From CAVYPR01 sp052145775 (lineage in GTDB: Bacteria; Actinomycetota; Acidimicrobiia; Acidimicrobiales; RAAP-2), in assembly GCA_052145775.1 (NCBI GenBank), contig JBKQNY010000136.1, positions 1 through 56,962 on the forward strand: 56,962 bases of DNA, given 5' to 3'. The position numbers were made by a program, and so were the translations under genes. Numbering within the stretch: position 1 is the first letter of the stretch; every line of letters begins with the position of its first letter. This document shows positions 35,401 to 43,243 of the stretch, piece after piece. The notes beneath the pieces were generated by a model. It was not told the DNA's origin and ran no database searches. It saw only the letters and a program-made list of their open reading frames with translations.

Positions 35401-35782
35401 AGGGTTACGGCACTGCTACCTCGACGGGCGGACTCGCCGGCGCGACGAAGTGATCGCCGAGTTCCGTACCGGCGAGGTGCCGGTCTTTCTGGTCAGCCTG
35501 AAGGCCGGTGGGTTCGGCCTGAACCTCACCGAGGCGGACTACTGCATCCTCCTCGACCCGTGGTGGAACCCCGCCACCGAGGCCCAGGCGGTCGACCGAG
35601 CCCACCGGATCGGCCAGACGAAGAAGGTGATGGTGTACCGCCTGGTAGCCAGGGGCACGATTGAGGAGAAGGTGATGGCGCTCAAGGCCCGTAAGGCGGC
35701 ACTGTTCGCCAGCGTGCTCGACGGGGGCGGTTTCGAGTCCGGCGCGATGAGTACGGCCGACATCCGAGGTCTCCTCGAATGA
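32438..35782 (+). CDS. SWIM-domain SNF2-family helicase
   Basis: 1114 aa. SWIM zinc finger with C76-x-C78..C84-x-H86 (ECSCPVGFDCKHAVALL). A long N-terminal half is typical of bacterial SNF2 proteins. SNF2 ATPase starts near 640: Walker A ADDMGLGKT near residue 677, DEAQ box near 776, TGTPMENN near 805. The helicase C domain follows, with VLVFSQFTRFLTQA and DRAHRIGQTKKVMVYRLVA. A DEAQ box is normal in this bacterial group. Such ATPases remodel DNA-protein complexes; the target is unknown. ATG 32438 lies 13 bases after GGAGGG. It stands alone between the two envelope modules. Confidence 0.95.
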   Translation: MITVQDESAIVRWFDHLTLMRGRRYEADGAVLVARWQPDGSAVEGLVRGSRTRPYEVTVHLVRGRNDELVSIDAECSCPVGFDCKHAVALLLSQETTAPSQRGTPWEGERKKVLQPSGPTATAQGAEWERSLGSVLQARRIEATSGSEVASVAIQFELVVPGESGSQSSYDQAQPRIRVRPVVRGNKGRWVRTGISWRNIDSLSYGWHRPSAGTNQVALLREILALANLSAYRRYYSPEEAVWLDAITSRRIWDLFVEAEGLGVPLVCAGRDGVPAVVHRADAMLVFEASAGKTGKGITLRPHLEVGGTQVPFPDGPWVPIGDPAHGIAWVDQVTDNQGYRLSFARLSDRLVPGSLQQLQAIGTVTVPARARERFFSQVYPRLARRVGVRSSDGTVTLPEIPDQALILQIGHLEGHRIDLGWFTGYPSEPTPELLGDPARRAYEPAVLGALAGARRVLLEHSVGQLLSPFDGRLESAATLSGMTSVGFLSDVLPELEAVPGIIVEHTGKLTEYREATEAPVVSLSGSGPVGDWFDLTVEVRVGGEPVPFLDLFVALAADETHLILPSGTWFSLEAEELRELAKLIAEARALHVADGDHIQVSRFQASLWEDFKRLGVLTSQAAEWERSVALLAASADRPDYPLPSGLKATLRPYQMVGFEWLAFLYDLGLGGILADDMGLGKTLQALALICRVQEQGLSDAPFLVIAPTSVVANWAAECRKFAPELRVEVVTATATRRERTLFDLASAADIVVTSYALFRLEYDDYEKVEWAGLFLDEAQFVKNVQSRAYQRAKTLPAPFKVAITGTPMENNLMELWSLLSITAAGLFGSAERFAQFFRVPIERGTGEERIERLELLRRRTRPLMLRRSKEQVASDLPDKQEQVIELDLHSRHAKLYQTYLQRERQKVLGLLADVQKNRFEILKSLTLLRQASLDMSLVDAKHARVPSTKLDALDEMLGEIVADGHRVLVFSQFTRFLTQARARVKAAGLRHCYLDGRTRRRDEVIAEFRTGEVPVFLVSLKAGGFGLNLTEADYCILLDPWWNPATEAQAVDRAHRIGQTKKVMVYRLVARGTIEEKVMALKARKAALFASVLDGGGFESGAMSTADIRGLLE

Positions 35783-35896
35783 CGATGTGAAGACACCAGA
35801 ACGAAATGCCCGGACAGTGCGCCGTGGAAAACCTCCCCGCTGGCCTGCGGGCGGCATTGTCCCGTCGGTCGGCCTGCAGGGACTACCTCGACGGAG

Positions 35897-37017
35897 CTAC
35901 GAGGACCAGGGAGAGGCTCCGACAAAATCCTCCTGGATCCGCGAGGCCAGGCCGGAGACCACCCCCGCGTCGCCCGTGATGACGCCGAGCTCGCGGTTGT
36001 AGTCCAGCGAGGCCGTCGAGAAGTTCTGCGATCCGACAAAGGCCCGCGCGGAAGGACCTCCCGCGTCGACCACGATCGCCTTGGCGTGGATGTAGAGTCC
36101 CGGGTCGCCCGGGTACGTCGAGACTTTGACCCCGGACGACGACAGCTGGTCGAAGTCGTCCGCGTACTCGGGTGTGTCGTTCATGACACCCTGGCGTCAA
36201 CGCCGTTCCTCGCCGCCTCCTCCAGTGCCCCGACCACACCGGTGTTCTCCATCTCCTCATTCTCGACCAGGAGACTCGTCTTCGCCGACTCGATCAGTCC
36301 GATCAGATCTGCGTACGAAGTGGTCGGGCTCCACACAAGGTCACTGCCTGTCCCCGGGGTCACTGTGGCCCCTCTGAAGTCGGCGTCAAAGACCGAGGCG
36401 ATTGCGGCCACGTCCGCGGCGTCCGTGTCCTCGACGGCAAAGTCCCGCGTGTTCGAGTAGTCCTTCGAGGTGAGATTGAGCGACATGATCCAGGCCGTCT
36501 TCGTGTCGACAACCATCGCCTTCTCGTGGTCGGCGTCGAAGCCCGGCGGCGCCCAGACCACCTGCACCCCATGGGCCGAGAGGTAATCGAACGCCGTCGT
36601 GTTGTGGGAGCCCTCCAGGTTCTTGTCGAGGATCACGCGAACCGCCACGCCGCGGGCTGCGTCTTGAACCAAGATCTCCTCGGCTGTTGTGTCCACCAGC
36701 TCGTACATCTCGAGATCCAGGCTGGTCTGGGCACTTCGCATCGCCGCGTAGATCGGGGCAATCCCCGCTGTCGGCTCGGTGAAGAGCGTGAGATCCGACG
36801 ACGGAGCGGGTGCACTGGTCGTGGTGGTAGTAGTGGAGGTGGATGAAGTGGTCGTCGAAGGGACGACCGAACTCGACGTGCCGGTCTTCGGCGCCGGTGG
36901 TGCAAACGGCGTCCTTGGGGTCGCCGTGGTCCCGTTCCCCGATCTCACGCCGCTGGTGCACCCTGCCGCAAGGGCTCCGGCTAGGACCACGGCTCCGGCG
37001 AGGTAGGTTTTCCGCAC
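35897..37017 (-). pseudogene. Phospholipase-D-like lipoprotein, copy 2, frameshifted
   Basis: Near-copy of the 26.6-27.7 kb gene with the same lipobox LAAGC, Thr-rich linker, first HKD motif (DADHEKAMVVD) and second HKD motif (YIHAKAIVVD). One base is missing near 36185-36200 relative to copy 1, so the first part ends at 36181 after ARNGVDARVS while the second half continues in another frame from ATG 36184. Both halves remain open and conserved, so the break is recent or could be a sequencing error. As read, it would give an inactive half-enzyme or two fragments. Confidence 0.82.
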
Positions 37018-37135
37018 GCCTCCACGGTGGCACACTCGCCGCCTGGTACTGGCCCCACGTTCGACTCGAGCCTCCGGACGCCCATGCGGTTCCGCCCTGC
37101 GAGACCAGAAGGTGCTGTCAGCCACTGCAAGCGAC

Positions 37136-37840
37136 TCATCCCGCGTCAAGGGATTGCCCCCAAGGCAAGTGACTCCGAGAGCGCCTACCGCCGCCAGCAT
37201 CGCCGCAAGCCGGCCCGGGCGCATCGGGTGGGGCGCCAAGCACGGTGATCTCCTCGCCCAGGCGGGCGCCCAGGAGAAGCTCAAGTTTGTCGCCGCTCCA
37301 GAAGCGACCAGGGTCGTACCAGTTGGCCGGGCGGCTGTCGGCGAGAAGGCCCATGGCCTGATAGGTGCCAGCGACAACCTCGGCGCAGTAGCTGGCCTCG
37401 AGGTCGGCCGGTCGGTGAATCCTCCCGCGGGCCCAACGGCCAGCCAGGGCGAAGAAGGCCGGGAACGGGGTGCCATCCTTACGGGCGATCTCGGTCAGGA
37501 GGGCGTCCTCCATCTCCGGGGTCACCTCGGCGTGCAGTTGGCGGAGCCAGGCATGCTGGTGGTAGCGCTCCATCCAGGTGGTCACCGCCCCCCGCAGGTC
37601 GTGCAGCTGCACGCCCCGTTGATGGGTCCCGCTCCACACGTCGAGCAGCGAGTGGCCCAGTTCGGCGTGCCACATCAGCGGCGGCAGCTCCTCGAGCACG
37701 ACCGCCATGCCCACATGGTTGACAGGGCTGTTGGTGAAGACTCGGATGGCGTGGTCGGCGGCGCTCGGGCCCCGGAACAGCCACAGGTCCCCAGTGCGCG
37801 TCAGTTCGACAGCATCATCCAGGCTGAGCGGTTCAGCCAC
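37136..37840 (-). CDS. YiiX-type permuted papain-like protein, copy 2
   Basis: 234 aa, more than 90% identical by eye to copy 1 over 215 residues, with the same His in SPVNHVGMAVVL and Cys in EASYCAEVVAGTY. It is longer by about 16 residues at the C-terminus because the stop is lost, ending in a basic tail. The start overlaps the small membrane gene by 8 bases as in copy 1. Intact, unlike its PLD partner. Confidence 0.82.
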   Translation of the reverse strand: MAEPLSLDDAVELTRTGDLWLFRGPSAADHAIRVFTNSPVNHVGMAVVLEELPPLMWHAELGHSLLDVWSGTHQRGVQLHDLRGAVTTWMERYHQHAWLRQLHAEVTPEMEDALLTEIARKDGTPFPAFFALAGRWARGRIHRPADLEASYCAEVVAGTYQAMGLLADSRPANWYDPGRFWSGDKLELLLGARLGEEITVLGAPPDAPGPACGDAGGGRRSRSHLPWGQSLDAG

Positions 37841-38099
37841 GGTGCACGGGCTGGGACGACCTTCCGGCCAGGCGACGTACGCGGCGGAAGCGCTCCGGGC
37901 GAGCGGCCGGGAGGCTCACCAACGGGGAGGCATCTTCGATCGCCGCGATGGTCGCGACCCGCTGATGGAGTCGGGTGCGCACTTCGTCGGGCGTGTAAGC
38001 CCTCCGTCGACGTTCTGACCGAACGACAGCCACGCCGGTGGCGGCGACACCGGCCAGACCGGCGAGCCCCACAATCTTCCAGACGGAACCTTTCCTCAT
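37833..38099 (-). CDS. Small single-pass membrane protein, copy 2
   Basis: 88 aa, same length as copy 1. The membrane helix and SERRRRAYTPDEVRTRLHQR are identical and the changes are clustered in the C-terminal tail. This pattern (helix and juxtamembrane region conserved, tail free) suggests that the function lies in the N-terminal half. Confidence 0.75.
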   Translation of the reverse strand: MRKGSVWKIVGLAGLAGVAATGVAVVRSERRRRAYTPDEVRTRLHQRVATIAAIEDASPLVSLPAARPERFRRVRRLAGRSSQPVHRG

Positions 38100-38338
38100 C
38101 CTCTCACCATTCTAAAGACGTCCCACTGGCCTCCCAGCCACAGCATCACGACGAGCTGCGAGCAACGACCGGGTTGAATGACGGTGACAGAAGGTGCGTT
38201 CTAGGTACCCACGACGGTTGGCCCAGGGGTCCTCACTGGACGCGACGTAGACGTGCACCTCTGCTGGATCGCACTCATCCTGGAGGACGGCAGCCCCGAT
38301 CGTGGAAGGCAAGCGCCCAATGCAGCGCAACGGCCACA

Positions 38339-38662
38339 TCAGTACAGAATGTCCAGCGCGTAACGCAATGCCCGGTCTAGTGCGGCGCGCTTCTCGACGT
38401 CGAGATGCCCGATGGGGTTGTCAAGAAGACTTGCCTTCGGCAAGGTCAGGACGTTGTCACAAGTGATGACGCTGGCCTCAGGCAGCCCCTCGTCGGCGCC
38501 GACTCCGACCTCAGAGCGAATGCCGCGAATCGTACGCGTGATCGGAGCGCAGGTCACGGCCGATAGGACCTCAATTGCTGCATCCCGGGTGAGCACGCAC
38601 ACGGGTCGGCGTCCGCCGGGAGGTCCTAGGTCGGCCCAGCAGATGTCTCCCCTCGCTACCAA
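38339..38662 (-). CDS. mazF: MazF/PemK-family toxin (endoribonuclease)
   Basis: 107 aa. Family motifs are RGDICWADLGPPGGRRPVCVL, the VTCAPITRTIRGIRSEVGVG strand pair and the late ASVITCDNVLTLPKASLL. MazF toxins cut mRNA or tRNA at short sequences when their antitoxin is lost. GTG-type start at 38662 overlaps the antitoxin end by 7 bases, antitoxin first, as usual for mazEF. Confidence 0.9.
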   Translation of the reverse strand: MVARGDICWADLGPPGGRRPVCVLTRDAAIEVLSAVTCAPITRTIRGIRSEVGVGADEGLPEASVITCDNVLTLPKASLLDNPIGHLDVEKRAALDRALRYALDILY

Positions 38663-38901
38663 TCCGGAGCCGTCTCAGCAGCGAGTCTGGCGGCAGCCTT
38701 GACCACCTCGGGATCTTGGGGGACCCGGCGGTAGGCGTCCTGGAGCTCGGTGTCAGCCTGTCGGAGATCTTCAGCCTCCAAAACAGCCAGCGCCCCTCGA
38801 CGCAGGAGTTCCGAGCGATTCGTTCCACACTCCGAAGCCAAGCGATCTAGCCGTGAAACGAGTCCGTCATCCAGTTGCACGAGCACTTCGCGCCTTGCCA
38901 T
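38656..38901 (-). CDS. mazE: Ribbon-helix-helix antitoxin (MazE-like)
   Basis: 81 aa. N-terminal ribbon-helix-helix: REVLVQLDDGLVSRLDRLA, then CGTNRSELLRRGALAVLEAED. The C-terminal toxin-binding part is acidic then Ala-rich. It should bind MazF and repress its own promoter. ATG 38901 gives the compact MARREV start; ATG 38907 adds two residues. No Shine-Dalgarno is seen, so the mRNA may be almost leaderless. Confidence 0.87.
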   Translation of the reverse strand: MARREVLVQLDDGLVSRLDRLASECGTNRSELLRRGALAVLEAEDLRQADTELQDAYRRVPQDPEVVKAAARLAAETAPDW

Positions 38902-38904
38902 AAC

Positions 38905-38922
38905 CATATGATAACACATATG
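38905..38922. promoter_or_regulatory. Paired CATATG palindromes at the mazE start, likely operator/promoter
   Basis: CATATG occurs twice, 12 bases apart (38905-38910 and 38917-38922), within an AT-rich island in otherwise GC-rich DNA, overlapping the antitoxin start. Ribbon-helix-helix antitoxins bind such short paired palindromes. The relic at 32.1 kb has lost them. Confidence 0.4.
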
Positions 38923-39012
38923 TCACTTTTCAAGGGCGCCGCGGGGCGGCTCGGTCCCATGAACTGGTCCTCTGCATCCGCGCTGAGCTCGCATGCTCGA
39001 GCCCCTCTGATT

Positions 39013-39060
39013 GGCCCACCTGACCTGGACGCCGAATTGTGGTCGAGGTCAGGTGGACCG
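39013..39060. repeat. 18-bp imperfect inverted repeat
   Basis: 39013-39030 GGCCCACCTGACCTGGAC pairs with the reverse complement of 39043-39060 (GGTCCACCTGACCTCGAC), two mismatches, 12-base centre. It lies 3' of the Ig-like gene and upstream of mazE. It could end the Ig transcript or bind a dimeric protein. Confidence 0.4.
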
Positions 39061-39185
39061 ATCTCAATGAGTCAGATCAGGATCGCTGAGATGACCGACT
39101 CACAATGGTCGAGGCACCCTAAGGTTCTGGGGCACGGGAACGCGTCCCTAAATTCGGGAGAACTGTTCACCCAAGAGGTTTCGGC

Positions 39186-42167
39186 TCAGTGGGCGTGGCC
39201 GCTCGGGTTCGGGCACGGTTTGCACCCGCTGGACCATCCCCAGTGCCAGCCGTACTTACAGTTGGGAACCGGGATGACGACTTCGGTCTCGGAGCCGAAC
39301 CGGCTCTTGGACGGAGCGTTGTTGGAGTCGCCGGAGTACGACGCCTGCCACTCGTAGATCCCTACGGGCAAGTTGACAGGATTCGAATTCGGCACTGTCC
39401 CATCGGTGACTGTGAAGGTCCCTGCTGTGGCAACGGGGGTCCACACTCCGAAGAAGGGCGACCACGGAGTGACCTTGAAGGAGTAGACGGTGTAGGTCAC
39501 CTTTCCTCCGGCGGTCGCCGCATTGGGTCCGCTCAGCGTCGCGGAGTCGGACACCTCGGCCCCGGCGAAGACGGTGATGAGGTCGCCGAACCACCAGCAC
39601 GGACCGCCCGCAAAGATCCCGCTGCCAATCAGCGAGGTCCTGAGCTTGGTGGGCTGGGGCTTGGTTGTGACCGCCGACGTCACCGTCTCCACTTCCCCCT
39701 TGGTCCCACATGTACTGGCGGCTGTGTTGTTATTGGTGTCCCCCGAGTACGAGGCCCTCCAGTAGTACGTGCCCGCCGTTGTGATCTTGACCGGGCTCGA
39801 TGCCGGCAGCTTGCCCGCGGTCGTGATTGTCTCGGGTGTTCCCGAGCTCACCGCCACCTTGCATGTGCTTGTGGAGTAGACGTCGTAGGTGACTTTGCCC
39901 GTCGCCGTCGAGGAGAGCGCTCCGGACAGGGTGGCCTGATCTGTCACGGAGGTGCCGATGGGCACCGAGATGGAGGTGCCAGAGCTGCTGCCTCCGCTGA
40001 GGGACGTCGTAACCTTGGTTGTCGCCCTGGCCACCGTCACGAGTTCGGCTGTGCATCCGCTGCTGACCGTGGCGTTGTTGGCGTCCCCCGAGTACTCGGC
40101 CGTCCAGTGCCAGGTCCCCGCCTGGCTGGCCGTCGGGCCCCCTGTGGTCGTGTAGCTGCCGCTTCCGCTCGAAGCAGTGATGATATCGGTGAAGGTTGCT
40201 GTCCCAGTGCAGGTCGAGTCGGAGGGCGAGAAGAGCTTCACCGTGATCTTCCCTGCGGCTGTACCCGTCTCAACCGGGTTCACCAACCCCGAGAGTGTCA
40301 CCTTGTCGTTGAGACTGGTCGAGCCGGCCGTACCGGTCGCCGGCTGTGGCGAGGTCGCCATCTTCGGCGTGGCCTTCGTGACCGTCTCCACTTCGCCGCC
40401 GGCCGCCGGCGAACAGGCACTTGTGGACTTCGCATTGGCCGGGTCACCCGAGTACGAGGCCTTCCAGTAGTACGTACCGGCTGTTGTGATGGTGACCGGG
40501 TTCGAGGCCGGCAGGGTGCCGGCAGTGGTGATCATTTGGGCAGTGCCGGCCTTGAAGACCGTGGTGCACGTGTCGTTTGAGTACACGGAGTAGGTGACTG
40601 TGCCCGTCGCTTTCGAGGCATTGGTGCCTGACAGCGAGGCCTGGTCGGTCACCGAGGTGCCGACGGGCACCGAGATGGAGGTACCCGACTGGCTCCCGCC
40701 GGACAACGACGTGGTGGTCGTGGTCGACGCAGGGGGCACCATTGTCGTCTGAGTCCACGTGACCGTCGCCTCGTTCGACGTCACGGTGTTCCCTGTGCCG
40801 TTAACGAAACTGACCTGGACGGTGTCGGTACCGGTGCTGGTGCTTGTATCGGTGAACTTGGCTTTGCCTGTGGCATTCGTGGTGGTCGTGAGCGTCTTGC
40901 CAGCGTTCGGCCCCGAGAGCACCTTGAAGGTGACGGACTGATCAGCGATCGGAACTCCTGTCGTGTTCTGCACCTTCGCTGTGAAGGTGTATGGGCTGCC
41001 CACCGGGCTTGTGCCGGAGATCGGGCTGAGTACCGCGCCCTCGCCCACCACCGCAGCGGCAGAGTTGAGCTCGAACCCGGCGAAGAAGATGTTGTCGTCG
41101 TCTGACGGGTTGGTCGTGTCCACCTTGATCGACGTGTCACCTGTCTTGACGAACGGCAACAGTGTGTACAGCTCGTCTGTGCACCTCGGTGGCCCTGGTG
41201 GTGTCGCGCAGTTCGCTGTGGTTGCTGTCGGGTTCGAGGGGTCTGTCGTGTTGTCGCCGATCCCGCCGACGGTGAGCAGCGTCCCTGTCAGGCATGTACC
41301 GAACGCAGTCGGTGTGTTGTACTTGCAGGTGGAGTCGTCGTTGCCGCCAGCCGCAGACGTCATCAATTTTGTGTTCACGGTGATGGTGCTGTACTGGCCG
41401 GTCCCGGGCTCACTGCCGCCCTGATAGCCGAAGGAATCCCCGATGCTCATGATCAACTTGAGTGTGGGGTTGCTCAGCTTGAGCGGTGTGGAGAGTCCGA
41501 TGCTGAAGCTTGTCCCCGTGGTGTTGAGCGCCCCGAAGAGGAGACTCACCGTGTTGTTGGTGGGCAGTGTCGGGTCCTTCATGATCACCGCCAGGATTTC
41601 ACCTGTGATCTCTGAGCTCTCGGTGGGCTCGGCTGCCGTGAACTCGACTTTGCCCGTTGGGGCCGCGTTGACAACGGGTGCCACGATTGTCGTGACATTG
41701 GTCCAGACGCTATTGACTCCAAAATTCCCGACCACGTCGTCGGCTGATGTGAAGGAGAGGGACGTACCGTCCAAGGTCACTGTGCCGTTCCCTATGGTGT
41801 AGCCGGGTACAGCCGCGGCAAGGAGGTACGCTGCCTGGACGGTGGAAGAGGCGGTGTCCTTCTGGACGTAGATCGGTCCACCCGCCGGTGTGTTCGTGCC
41901 GATGGCTGTCTCGGACATGTACACCTTTCCGGCCACGGTGGTGAACGGGAAGAGGCCGTCAGGGGCATCGGCCGTCGTGGGGCTTGCCACAAGACTGTGG
42001 ACCTTGGGCGCGCTCGCCACCGTACCGGGGGTAGTTGAAGACGTGGTCGTCGCCGCACTCGTGGACGCCGCGAAAGCGGTCAGGGGAACGACGGTTAATC
42101 CGACAGCCAATGAAAGACCCATGGCAAGCCGCAGCGTCGTCAGCGGTCGCTTCGTGACCTCGTGCAT
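39186..42167 (-). CDS. Large secreted protein with Ig-like repeats
   Basis: 993 aa. Signal peptide (LRLAMGLSLAVGLTVVPLTAFAA) and Ser/Thr-rich spacer. A large N-terminal domain to about residue 380 follows, then at least five bacterial Ig-like repeats. The last four each end in a Y/W-x-W-x-A-x-YSGD-x-N-N signature (YYWKASYSGDPANAK, WHWTAEYSGDANNAT, YYWRASYSGDTNNNT, YEWQASYSGDSNNAP). The C-terminus is an unusual Trp/His/Cys tail (CKYGWHWGWSSGCKPC). There is no anchor, so it is probably released or wall-bound by an adhesin-like mode. ATG 42167 has AGGAGGGTG seven bases upstream. Confidence 0.88.
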   Translation of the reverse strand: MHEVTKRPLTTLRLAMGLSLAVGLTVVPLTAFAASTSAATTTSSTTPGTVASAPKVHSLVASPTTADAPDGLFPFTTVAGKVYMSETAIGTNTPAGGPIYVQKDTASSTVQAAYLLAAAVPGYTIGNGTVTLDGTSLSFTSADDVVGNFGVNSVWTNVTTIVAPVVNAAPTGKVEFTAAEPTESSEITGEILAVIMKDPTLPTNNTVSLLFGALNTTGTSFSIGLSTPLKLSNPTLKLIMSIGDSFGYQGGSEPGTGQYSTITVNTKLMTSAAGGNDDSTCKYNTPTAFGTCLTGTLLTVGGIGDNTTDPSNPTATTANCATPPGPPRCTDELYTLLPFVKTGDTSIKVDTTNPSDDDNIFFAGFELNSAAAVVGEGAVLSPISGTSPVGSPYTFTAKVQNTTGVPIADQSVTFKVLSGPNAGKTLTTTTNATGKAKFTDTSTSTGTDTVQVSFVNGTGNTVTSNEATVTWTQTTMVPPASTTTTTSLSGGSQSGTSISVPVGTSVTDQASLSGTNASKATGTVTYSVYSNDTCTTVFKAGTAQMITTAGTLPASNPVTITTAGTYYWKASYSGDPANAKSTSACSPAAGGEVETVTKATPKMATSPQPATGTAGSTSLNDKVTLSGLVNPVETGTAAGKITVKLFSPSDSTCTGTATFTDIITASSGSGSYTTTGGPTASQAGTWHWTAEYSGDANNATVSSGCTAELVTVARATTKVTTSLSGGSSSGTSISVPIGTSVTDQATLSGALSSTATGKVTYDVYSTSTCKVAVSSGTPETITTAGKLPASSPVKITTAGTYYWRASYSGDTNNNTAASTCGTKGEVETVTSAVTTKPQPTKLRTSLIGSGIFAGGPCWWFGDLITVFAGAEVSDSATLSGPNAATAGGKVTYTVYSFKVTPWSPFFGVWTPVATAGTFTVTDGTVPNSNPVNLPVGIYEWQASYSGDSNNAPSKSRFGSETEVVIPVPNCKYGWHWGWSSGCKPCPNPSGHAH

Positions 42168-43243
42168 GGTGACACCCTCCTCATTGGTGGCGTGTATCAG
42201 CACCGGGTGTGCGGAGTTCCGATTCCCATCGATCGCCTCACAGAATGGCCGATGGCAATTCATTGAGGTCCGGATGCTCCCCAACTAACCCGGTGTCGAT
42301 CTTTCAACAGGACGACCTCGATCGGTCAAGCGCCTTTTTTGATACGTCACGCAGTCGTCTCCGCGGTGCACGTAGGCATTCTTCCGGTCTATCTTGCCTG
42401 AGATTGAAATCGGCTCTGCTCGGGAAGAACGCCATGCTGCTTCGTTCGGTGGCGGTAATCGGATGTCGTTGGACGGGTCTGCCCTTCATGCGCCAGCCTC
42501 ATTGACCCGCCACAGGGCTTGAGTTTCCCCCGCCCCTTTTGCTCATATGGGTTGACGCCACTTCGCAAAACAGCCGGGGTTGCCTCAAGCGGTCGCCCGC
42601 GCTCCGTGCACGCATACGACGAGAGAACCTCTGCCGTACTGTTCGGCGGTCATCACAAGAAGAGGGGTGACCCTCCAGCGACCAACCTTGCCGTGGTGGA
42701 CCCTCAGGGGAACCTCCAGAACATCATTGGCGTTCGGTAATCGAGTTGGGTGTCCCGGTGCTGACTGTCGCAGGTGAACTCACAGCAGCTAAACATCGAG
42801 TGGAAAGGTTCCAACTCCTCAGCCACCGCCTTGGGTAGAGCAACTCGAGCCGCTCGCTTCACCAGAACGCTTCCTCAAGACGTCGGCGAGCCCGTCACCG
42901 ACCGCGACGAGCGAAGGCATCAGCCCGAAGAGCGGACCGTCTCGATGAATGCCCCGGAGTTGAATTGCGTTCCGCGATCAGCGTGGACGGTGCGACCGGG
43001 ACCGGGGTCCCGGGCATAGGCATGCGAGACGCAAGGAAGTGTCAACCATCCACGCTAAGAACCGATGTCACGCTCGCTGGCCTCAAGCTCGTCAGGGCGA
43101 AACCGACGACCAATCGCCCTGGGCTAAGGTCCGACGGCGTTTCAGAGCCATCCGTGAGGCCGGTTTCGCGGGTTGCCCGCATACACAGGTAACACACAGC
43201 TCATCTTTGGCGTACGGCCAGCTTGGAGCCCTTCACTACGCGT
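42168..43243. other. 1 kb region with transposase relic
   Basis: Apart from the transposase relic at 42710-43060 I see no gene. The left end holds the promoter of the Ig-like gene; the right end that of the efflux operon. Confidence 0.5.
42710..43060 (-). mobile_element. Decayed IS3-like transposase fragment
   Basis: Read on the minus strand, one frame gives SHAYARDPGPGRTV followed by HADRGTQFNSGAFIETVRSSG, the core of a DDE (rve) integrase domain. After a stop and frame changes come EEAFW, LELLYPRRWLRSWNLS and TQLDYRTP, the order of the C-terminal end of IS3-family OrfB. Several stops and shifts make it dead. Both ends and the N-terminal part are missing. Confidence 0.6.

Larger units (their letters stand above)
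35894..38200. repeat. Direct repeat unit, right copy
   Basis: Counterpart of 26584-28913. Beyond 38200 the copies differ: here a short spacer and mazEF follow, whereas the left copy meets the DUF1707 gene. Confidence 0.88.

Noticed and set aside
35786..36002. Possible extra gene between helicase and PLD copy 2
   Set aside because: Only about 115 bases are free; the frame is a shadow of the PLD 3' end.
38112..38339. 75-codon minus-strand frame between the small membrane gene and mazF
   Set aside because: About a third of it lies in the repeated spacer DNA whose other copy is non-coding there; no ribosome site or motif.
39189..40580. 463-codon plus-strand frame opposite the Ig-like gene
   Set aside because: Mirror of the repeat protein; the minus-strand gene has a signal peptide, ribosome site and Ig motifs.
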